This document shows positions 8,245 through 12,948 of a stretch of 12,948 nt of DNA, piece by piece. Within the stretch, counting starts at the first letter, position 1, and every line of letters starts with the position of its first letter. This stretch comes from Kiloniellales bacterium (GTDB taxonomy: Bacteria > Pseudomonadota > Alphaproteobacteria > Kiloniellales > JAKSDN01), in assembly GCA_022360075.1 (NCBI GenBank), contig JAKSDN010000342.1:1-12948 (forward strand), in the 5' to 3' direction. A model generated the notes under the pieces. It saw only the letters and a program-made list of their open reading frames with translations, did no database searches and was not told where the DNA came from. Position numbers and translations under genes: made by a program.

Positions 8245-8251
8245 CGAGGAG
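8245..8251 (+). promoter_or_regulatory. Ribosome binding site of the small cassette gene
   Basis: CGAGGAG lies 6 nt before the ATG at 8258, the best-placed site in the cassette. It rules out the in-frame TTG at 8252, which would touch it. It suggests the small protein is translated more strongly than its two partners. Confidence 0.6.
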
Positions 8252-8257
8252 TTGGTC

Positions 8258-8602
8258 ATGGCATTTCAAGCATTTCTCGATCGGATCAAGAACGCTGGAC
8301 AAGACTTGGCATCCATCGATGTCGTCACGGTTTCGGGCAACATCGAAGTCAAGCTCGCCGGCGACAAGATCGACTTCAAGAACATGGTCAAGAGCATTCA
8401 TCAAAACGTGGCCAAGACGACGGGCACGGTGCACATCGTCGCCTTCACCCACATCGACTTCGACAAGGATGCGGTGAACTTCGTCAAGTCCGGTCTGACG
8501 CCCGAGGAAACCCCGCTGATTTCGGCTCACAACGACATGGTCAAGACGGCCAACGAGGCGCGCCTGGCGGTGGTGAACTTCGTCAAGGGGCTGATCTCTT
8601 AG
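8258..8602 (+). CDS. Small protein of unknown family, second gene of the cassette
   Basis: A 114-residue protein that I do not recognise. It has no signal peptide and no membrane helix. By eye it alternates an N-terminal amphipathic helix (1-18), a strand pair (VVTVSGNIEVKL, 22-33), a helix (about 39-52), a strand (TVHIVAFTHIDFD, 57-69), and helices to the end, finishing NFVKGLIS. A compact alpha/beta fold is likely. There are no cysteines and no obvious catalytic motif. The gene is about 55% G+C by hand count (191 of 345), whereas the start of the following gene is about 72%. Such a gap could mean separate origin or selection for high expression, and the strong ribosome site fits the latter. 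It follows the M15 gene by 51 nt and precedes the next gene by 4 nt, so the three are probably one transcript. Confidence 0.8.
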   Translation: MAFQAFLDRIKNAGQDLASIDVVTVSGNIEVKLAGDKIDFKNMVKSIHQNVAKTTGTVHIVAFTHIDFDKDAVNFVKSGLTPEETPLISAHNDMVKTANEARLAVVNFVKGLIS

Positions 8603-8606
8603 GCGC

Positions 8607-10337
8607 ATGCCGCAGATCGCCGGCAGCTTTCCGGAAAGCGATGCCGCCGAGGCTCGGCTCGAAGGCGTGGTCGCAGGCCTCGGCCAGCGCTTTTCCCTCT
8701 CCGACCTGGAGCGGGCGGACGACGGCTCCATGGTGGTCGCCGGGCTCACCGGCGTCCGCCTGGAAGAGGTCAAGCAGCACCTCTTCGATCTCGAGTACCT
8801 GATCGAGAGCGAAGCGGAGGTCGAGGCCGAGGCGCCGACGCCCGCGCTTCTCGCCGCGCTCTCCCGCTTCGCCGAGGAGGCGCAGGCCGTGCTCGAGCCC
8901 GAGCAGGCCGCGGCGGCGGAGCCGCTGCGGCCGGACGACCCCTGGGCCGCGGAGGGCGGTGCTGCGGCGTCCAGTGCCATGGCCCTCGAGCTTCTGCGCC
9001 GCGCCGTTTCCTTCGACGGCGAGACCGTCCTGGAGCGAAGGCCGGCTTTCGGCGAGCGCGGCCTGCCGGTGCGGGTCCTGCATCTCCAGCTCAAGCGCCT
9101 CGGGCTCTATCATCAGGATTTGGACCGCCCGCTCGATGCCTTCTCGCTGCACGGCCTGACCACCTTGGCCGCGGCCCTGCGCGGCGGGGCTCTGGCCGAT
9201 CCGGTGGCGGCGGCGCCGGACGCCGAGGCCTTGCTGCCGCTGCTCGCCGACATCCGGGCCTTGCTGGCGCGGATGGCCGCGCAGGTCGGCCGCACGCCGC
9301 TGGTCTATCGCGGCGCCGTCCGGCAAGACGCGGATCGCGCCTTCGCCGACATCCGCGTGACCGATGGGGACTTCGAGACCCGCGGCGGCTTTCTCTCGGG
9401 TATCTTCGGCTTCGGCCGCTCCTGGGAAGACGAGGGCTGGCCCGAGTATGATTCGCCCGAGGCGCGGGAGCGTTCTTTGCAGAATGCCTTGGCACTGCGT
9501 TTCCTGCAGATCGGTCTCTGGACGCTCGGCTTCTACACGCGGCGGCTCGACGGGATCTGGAGCGCCGGCTGCCACGAGGCGCTGATCGCCGGGCTCGAGG
9601 CCTATGACATCGACGGCGAAGATGCGCTGCGTCCGCTCGAGGAGGGCTACTGGGCGCTCAACCTACCCTTGATCGTCGAACGCCTGTTCGGCGCCGGCGA
9701 TGCCGAGGACGACTTCGAGCAACAGCTCGCCCTGCTTGAGCAGGAGTCCGAGGGGCCGGAGGCGAGCCTGGCGCCCAGCGAGAACGAGCGCGGCCTTTGG
9801 GATCGAGTCCGCGGCGGCATTCGCGCGACGCTGCGCTTCGGCGGCCGGGTACTGTCCGGCGTCAAGTCGCTGCTTCGATCCGCGTTGGATGGGATCAAGA
9901 GAGGCCTGCACTGGATCGGCGACAAGATTTCCGAGCTGATCGGGCCGGTCAGGAACTTCATTCTCTTCGTCTACCGCGGCGCGCGCGAGGGCGCGCAGAT
10001 GCTGGTGCGCGCGATCAAGCCCTTCATCCATTTCGTGCTGCGCAAGCCGATCGTTACCAGCGATGAATCGGGCCGGCCGCTGGCCGCCGCCAAGTTCGAT
10101 CTCGACCGCGACGTGGTCTTCTGGGTGGCGCCCGACGGCGGCGGCGAAGCGGCCGAGGAGAATGCCGCCCTGTGCCGGCGCCTGGCGCGGGCGCTCAATC
10201 TCATCCTGCAATTCAGCGGCAAGGCGATTCGATTGCTCTTGCAGGCGCTCACCGGTCCGATCGGCTGGACCAGCATTCTGGTCTCGGCGCTGCGGTCTTT
10301 GGTCGCGCCGTCTTGGCTGCGGTTCTTGCCGGTTTGA
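8607..10337 (+). CDS. Large protein with degenerate peptidoglycan-binding-like segments and basic amphipathic C-terminus
   Basis: A 576-residue protein of no family I can name. The first 130 residues are acidic and Ala/Glu-rich. Residues about 150-192 and 288-332 each look like a degenerate PG_binding_1 unit: a helix with L.L..LG.Y, then a D-rich turn, then a helix. The match is weak and lacks the full consensus. From about 395 the character changes to basic, with amphipathic or hydrophobic helices (RVLSGVKSLLRSALDGIKRG at 414-433, IGPVRNFILFVYRG at 445-458, IKPFIHFVLRK at 470-480), and again at about 523-576 with a hydrophobic tail. That would fit membrane insertion or membrane binding. There is no signal peptide. 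The start is 4 nt after the small gene's stop, with only a distant AAGGGG, so translation is probably coupled. Function unknown; partnership with the M15 protein is inferred. Confidence 0.82.
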   Translation: MPQIAGSFPESDAAEARLEGVVAGLGQRFSLSDLERADDGSMVVAGLTGVRLEEVKQHLFDLEYLIESEAEVEAEAPTPALLAALSRFAEEAQAVLEPEQAAAAEPLRPDDPWAAEGGAAASSAMALELLRRAVSFDGETVLERRPAFGERGLPVRVLHLQLKRLGLYHQDLDRPLDAFSLHGLTTLAAALRGGALADPVAAAPDAEALLPLLADIRALLARMAAQVGRTPLVYRGAVRQDADRAFADIRVTDGDFETRGGFLSGIFGFGRSWEDEGWPEYDSPEARERSLQNALALRFLQIGLWTLGFYTRRLDGIWSAGCHEALIAGLEAYDIDGEDALRPLEEGYWALNLPLIVERLFGAGDAEDDFEQQLALLEQESEGPEASLAPSENERGLWDRVRGGIRATLRFGGRVLSGVKSLLRSALDGIKRGLHWIGDKISELIGPVRNFILFVYRGAREGAQMLVRAIKPFIHFVLRKPIVTSDESGRPLAAAKFDLDRDVVFWVAPDGGGEAAEENAALCRRLARALNLILQFSGKAIRLLLQALTGPIGWTSILVSALRSLVAPSWLRFLPV

Positions 10338-10389
10338 GGGTTGACTGCTGTCGGAGTTCGACCGGTGACAGAGCGCCCAACCCCAACGA

Positions 10390-10499
10390 ACTGTCGTTGT
10401 CGGGCGGGCGAAGCCCGAGCGCTTCGCGCTCCCGGCAATCCATCGCGGTTCCGGTCTCGGACTTCAATGGACCCTCGGGTCAAGCCCGAGGGTGACAGT
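10390..10499. repeat. Palindromic intergenic repeat element with three hairpins
   Basis: The element is bounded by short inverted ends, ACTGTC at 10390-10395 and GACAGT at 10494-10499. It holds three perfect hairpins: CGGGC/GCCCG with a GAA loop (10405-10417), GAGCGC/GCGCTC with a TTC loop (10417-10431), and a 9-bp stem ACCCTCGGG/CCCGAGGGT with loop TCAAG (10471-10493). The wording, with CTCGGGTCAAGCCCGAG near GCGAAGCCCGAGCGCTTCGC, matches a type of dispersed palindromic repeat I know from alphaproteobacterial intergenic regions. It lies between convergent genes, where it could end transcription from both sides, though no T-run is present. Only one copy is in the window, so repeat status rests on recognition. 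The rest of the 220-bp gap (10338-10389, 10500-10557) shows nothing else. Confidence 0.65.
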
Positions 10500-10557
10500 G
10501 ATGTGTGGCGTTGGAGTGTGGTTCTTCAAGAAAGGTGGATCGGCTCAGCCCGTCCCC

Positions 10558-11190
10558 CTAACGCCCGATCATGCCGAGGAACTCGCGGCGCGTCGCGTCC
10601 TCGCGGAAGCAGCCGATCATCTTGCTCGTCACCATCGAGACGTCGGGCTTGTGGATACCGCGCGTCGTCATGCACTGGTGCTGCGCTTCGATCACGATGC
10701 CGACGCCACGGGGCTTGAGCACATCCTGGATCGTGGTGGCGATCTGCGCGGTCAAGGTCTCCTGGATCTGCAGGCGCCGGGAAAAGGTCTCGACCACGCG
10801 CGCCAGCTTGCTGATGCCGACGACGCGGCGGTCCGGCAGATAGCCGACGTGGGCGACGCCCAGGATCGGCACCATGTGATGCTCGCAGTGGCTTTCGAGC
10901 CGGATGTCGCGCAGCACGACCATCTCGTCGTAGCCGTCGGTCTCCTCGAAGGTGCGTTGCAGCAGTTGGGCGGGATCCTCGGCATAGCCGCCGAAGAACT
11001 CCTCGTAGGCGCGCACGACACGGCCCGGCGTATCGCGTAGGCCTTCGCGGTCGGGGTCGTCGCCGGCCCAGCGGATCATCGTGCGCACGGCGCGCTCCGC
11101 CTCCTCCCGGCTCGGCCGACCGGTAGAGGCGCAAGCCCCTTCGTTCGCGCCTTCTTGCTCCAACACAGATGTCTTCAAGGGTAGGTTCAT
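10558..11190 (-). CDS. folE: GTP cyclohydrolase I
   Basis: A 210-residue enzyme converting GTP to 7,8-dihydroneopterin triphosphate, the first step of tetrahydrofolate synthesis and also feeding queuosine and pterin routes. The zinc ligands are all visible: C102 and H105 in SHCEHHM (100-106), and C173 in QHQCMTTRG (171-178 region). Other family marks are [14 protein letters not shown] at 53-66, [11 protein letters not shown] at 124-134 and the C-terminal REFLGMI. Length is normal for the homodecameric bacterial type. The ATG at 11190 has a purine-rich GGGAG upstream. An in-frame GTG/TTG-type start farther out (to 11259) would add an Arg-rich non-conserved tail and is unlikely. It is 138 nt downstream of the monooxygenase-fold gene on the same strand, so cotranscription is possible but no functional link is evident. 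Confidence 0.96.
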   Translation of the reverse strand: MNLPLKTSVLEQEGANEGACASTGRPSREEAERAVRTMIRWAGDDPDREGLRDTPGRVVRAYEEFFGGYAEDPAQLLQRTFEETDGYDEMVVLRDIRLESHCEHHMVPILGVAHVGYLPDRRVVGISKLARVVETFSRRLQIQETLTAQIATTIQDVLKPRGVGIVIEAQHQCMTTRGIHKPDVSMVTSKMIGCFREDATRREFLGMIGR

Positions 11191-11328
11191 GCCCGCGCTC
11201 CCGCACTTTTTGTTTGTCGACCAACGGCCCGCACGCGAGCGCCTAGCTGGTCCTTGCACACCTGGATGGATACGCAGAACAGCCGGTGGCGGATCACCCG
11301 CCCCTGCGCGTTGGTGGGCCTTGCGCGC

Positions 11329-11625
11329 TCAGCCGTGCGTGAGGTCGCAGAGGTTGCGGTTGCGCTGGGCGATCATCGAGGACGTGTCGTCGAGGTATTG
11401 TTTCATGTAGGGCGTCGTCATGTGATGGTCCAGGGCGGCCTGGTCGGCATAGACCTCGTAGAGAAAAACGCGGTTCTCGCCCTCGTGGGGCGTCAGCACC
11501 TCGAAGCGGCGGCAGCCCGGCTCGTTCTTCAACACGTTCTCCCGGTGCGTCGCCACGCGGGCCATGAAGGCCTCGGTCTGGCCCGGTTCAAGAATCAATT
11601 CGACGAGCAGCACCAGGTCGGTCAT
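11329..11625 (-). CDS. Antibiotic biosynthesis monooxygenase (ABM) fold protein
   Basis: A 98-residue single-domain protein of the dimeric ferredoxin-like ABM family (the YgiN/LsrG kind). Typical signs are the opening strand LVLLVELILEPGQTEAF (4-20), a helix with RENVLKNEPGCRRFEV, then FLYEVYADQAALDHHMTTPY with the HH pair, then the closing helix. Members include quinol monooxygenases, LsrG-like isomerases and heme-degrading enzymes, and sequence alone does not choose between them. Cytoplasmic, no signal peptide. The ATG is preceded by GAGGGGAA at 11633-11640 on the minus strand, a good ribosome site. Divergent from the sugar kinase gene; its partner or substrate is unknown. Confidence 0.88.
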   Translation of the reverse strand: MTDLVLLVELILEPGQTEAFMARVATHRENVLKNEPGCRRFEVLTPHEGENRVFLYEVYADQAALDHHMTTPYMKQYLDDTSSMIAQRNRNLCDLTHG

Positions 11626-11724
11626 CGCGGCGTTCCCCTCATTCGTTGCCTGGCAGAGTTATGCGCCGGCCCGCAGCTTCGGTCCAGTGTTCCCGCCTAC
11701 ACTCTGGGGACCGGCATCTGATCC

Positions 11725-11750
11725 TTGCCGCCTGGCGAGCGAGCCGGCAA
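11725..11750. promoter_or_regulatory. Candidate dyad upstream of the sugar kinase
   Basis: TTGCCG at 11725-11730 and CGGCAA at 11745-11750 form a perfect 6-bp inverted repeat with a 14-nt spacer, ending 24 nt before the kinase start. It could be an operator for a dimeric regulator, such as sugar operons often have, or a leader hairpin. Six-bp arms in GC-rich DNA are weak evidence. Confidence 0.2.
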
Positions 11751-11774
11751 TGTCACGCAAGGGAATCAAGTGCG

Positions 11775-12707
11775 ATGCAACCGGACATCATCTCCTTCGG
11801 CGAGCCGCTGCTGGAGTTCGCGCAGACCGAGGACGCCGACGGCGAGGCGGTCTATCGCCGCGGCTTCGGCGGCGACACCTCGAACACGGCAATCGCGGCG
11901 GCGCGCCAGGGCGCCAAGGTCGGCTATCTGACGGCGCTCAGCGCGGACCCTTTCGGTGACACCTTCCTGCGGCTCTGGCAGGACGAGGGCGTGGATGCCT
12001 CGCGGGTGCTGCGCGATCCCGAGGCCAACATCGGCGTCTACTTCATCACGCCGAGTCCCGAGGGCCGCGACTTCGCCTACTTCCGCGCCGGTTCGGCGGC
12101 GAGCCGCATCCGGCCCGAGCAACTGCCGCGGGACTACATCACCGGCGCCAAGGTCTTGCATGCTTCGGGCATCAGCCAGGCGATCAGCGCGAGCGCCTGT
12201 GACAGCGTTTTCGAGGCCTTCAAGATCGCCCGCGCGCAGGGCGTTCTGGTCTCCTACGACACCAATCTGCGCCTGCAGCTCTGGCCCCTCGAGCGGGCGC
12301 GGGCGGTGATCCACGAGACGCTGCGGCTCTGCGACTTGGCCCTGCCGAGCCTGGACGATTCCCAGCAGCTCACCGGCCTCGCGGATCCCGAGGCGATCCT
12401 CGCCTTCTACGCCGGGCTCGGCCCGCGGGTCGTCGCGCTCAAGATGGGCCGCGCCGGTGCCCTGGTCTCCGCCGAGGGCCGGACCCATCGGGTCCCGGGC
12501 CGTGTGGTCGAGGCGGTCGATGCCACCGGCGCCGGCGACACCTTCGACGGCGCGTTCCTGGCGAAGTACCTGGAGAGCGGCGATGCCTTCGCGGCGGCGG
12601 ACTACGCCAACGCCGCGGCGGCCTTGACCACGACGGGGCTGGGCGCGGTGGCGCCGATCCCCCGGGCCGCGCAGGTCGAGGCCTTCCTGCGGCAAGACGC
12701 GGCGTGA
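11775..12707 (+). CDS. PfkB-family sugar kinase, 2-keto-3-deoxygluconate kinase-like
   Basis: A 310-residue ribokinase/PfkB-family kinase. The ATP-site and catalytic-base signature TGAGDTFDGAF is at 251-261, with D255 as the expected base. The N-terminal glycine-rich sugar site is GFGGDTSNTA at 30-39. Features closer to KDG kinases than to fructokinases are GGDTSN, YFRAGSAASRI at 102-112 and YDTNLRLQLW at 161-170. The likely reaction is ATP-dependent phosphorylation of 2-keto-3-deoxygluconate or a related keto-deoxy acid in the cytoplasm. I chose ATG 11775 because AAGGGA at 11759-11764 precedes it and MQPDIISFGEPLLEF is a normal family start. The 43 residues of the longer frame from 11646 look non-coding. 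Overlaps the next gene by 4 nt. Subfamily call is moderate; kinase call is firm. Confidence 0.92.
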   Translation: MQPDIISFGEPLLEFAQTEDADGEAVYRRGFGGDTSNTAIAAARQGAKVGYLTALSADPFGDTFLRLWQDEGVDASRVLRDPEANIGVYFITPSPEGRDFAYFRAGSAASRIRPEQLPRDYITGAKVLHASGISQAISASACDSVFEAFKIARAQGVLVSYDTNLRLQLWPLERARAVIHETLRLCDLALPSLDDSQQLTGLADPEAILAFYAGLGPRVVALKMGRAGALVSAEGRTHRVPGRVVEAVDATGAGDTFDGAFLAKYLESGDAFAAADYANAAAALTTTGLGAVAPIPRAAQVEAFLRQDAA

Positions 12708-12948
12708 GCGCCAAGCACGCCCTGGTCACCGGCGGCACCCGCGGTATCGGCTTCGCCATCGCGCGGGCCCTGGTCGCGGCCGGCTATCGCGTCACGGCGT
12801 GCGGCCTGACCGACGAGGAGGTTGCCGCCTGCGAGGCGCCTGAAGGCATGACCGTCGCGCGGCTCGATGTCACCGACGAACCGGCGGTCACGGCTTTGGT
12901 TACCGGGCTCGACCGGCTCGACGTCCTGGTCAACTGCGCCGGCATGAT
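12704..12948 (+). CDS. Short-chain dehydrogenase/reductase, 5' part only (cut by window edge)
   Basis: The first 81 residues of an NAD(P)-dependent SDR; the rest lies outside. The cofactor motif TGGTRGIG is at 9-16. A conserved acidic position appears in ARLDVTD at 52-58 (adenine-site Asp). The NAG-type motif is seen as VNCAGM at 76-81, with Cys in place of the usual Asn-Asn/Asn-Ala. The GTG start overlaps the kinase stop as GTGA, so the two are cotranslated and probably share a pathway, for example oxidising a sugar acid or keto-deoxy acid handled by the kinase. The catalytic Ser-Tyr-Lys lies past the edge and cannot be checked. R13 after the glycine motif would suit NADPH, but this is not decisive. 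Confidence 0.88.
   Translation, partial: MSAKHALVTGGTRGIGFAIARALVAAGYRVTACGLTDEEVAACEAPEGMTVARLDVTDEPAVTALVTGLDRLDVLVNCAGM

Noticed and set aside
8583..9575. A 330-codon frame on the minus strand opposite the large cassette gene
   Set aside because: The Arg/Gly/Pro/Gln-rich translation lacks any domain, while the plus-strand frame has helical, structured character.
7235..10337. Prophage remnant as an explanation for the endolysin-like gene
   Set aside because: No capsid, tail, integrase, terminase or attachment repeat is seen on either side, so a prophage cannot be supported from this window.
11191..11259. N-terminal extension of GTP cyclohydrolase I
   Set aside because: The added residues are Arg/Gly/Ser-rich and not conserved in the family; ATG 11190 is a good start.
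11288..11302. GGCGG/CCGCC hairpin downstream of the monooxygenase-fold gene as a terminator
   Set aside because: The stem is only 5 bp and no T-run follows on the minus strand; it is as likely to be chance in GC-rich DNA.
11646..11774. Longer start for the sugar kinase
   Set aside because: The 43 added residues are unlike any PfkB N-terminus and would cover the divergent promoter region; ATG 11775 has a usable ribosome site.

Overview
The window is GC-rich bacterial chromosome, roughly two-thirds G+C by eye. Its density, the codon use, the short operons joined by 4-nt stop/start overlaps, and a palindromic intergenic repeat of a kind common in alphaproteobacteria all suggest an alphaproteobacterium, perhaps from the Rhodospirillales side. 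That placement is an inference from style; no rRNA or other phylogenetic marker is present. I found no tRNA, rRNA, CRISPR array, transposase or recognisable phage structural gene.

Left third (196-5294, minus strand): a complete peptide/opine-type ABC importer operon in the order binding protein, DppB-like permease, DppC-like permease, and one ATPase carrying both nucleotide-binding domains. The last three genes are joined by TTGA and GTGA overlaps. Divergent from it (5567-7045, plus strand) is an M81 (MlrC-like) metallopeptidase. The two units share a short intergenic region holding a dyad and a coding-like relic. Together they look like an uptake-and-hydrolysis unit for a peptide-like or amide compound; the substrate cannot be read from the sequence.

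Middle (7235-10337, plus strand): a three-gene cassette that I cannot assign to a named system. The first gene encodes an unexported protein with a peptidoglycan-binding domain and an intact M15 (VanY/VanX-like) metallopeptidase site. The second encodes a 114-residue protein of unknown family with clearly lower GC. The third encodes a 576-residue protein with an acidic N-terminal half, two degenerate peptidoglycan-binding-like segments and a basic amphipathic or hydrophobic C-terminal region. This is the best candidate for something undescribed: a wall-cleaving enzyme next to a possible membrane-active protein.

Right third: a 110-bp palindromic repeat separates the cassette from convergent folE (GTP cyclohydrolase I) and an antibiotic biosynthesis monooxygenase-fold protein, both on the minus strand. 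Divergent from these is a PfkB-family sugar kinase resembling 2-keto-3-deoxygluconate kinase, overlapping by 4 nt a short-chain dehydrogenase/reductase that runs off the right edge. These two probably act in one sugar or sugar-acid route. The first 195 bases hold no gene, but the outer 60 are AT-rich with nested dyads, probably regulatory sequence for a gene outside the window.
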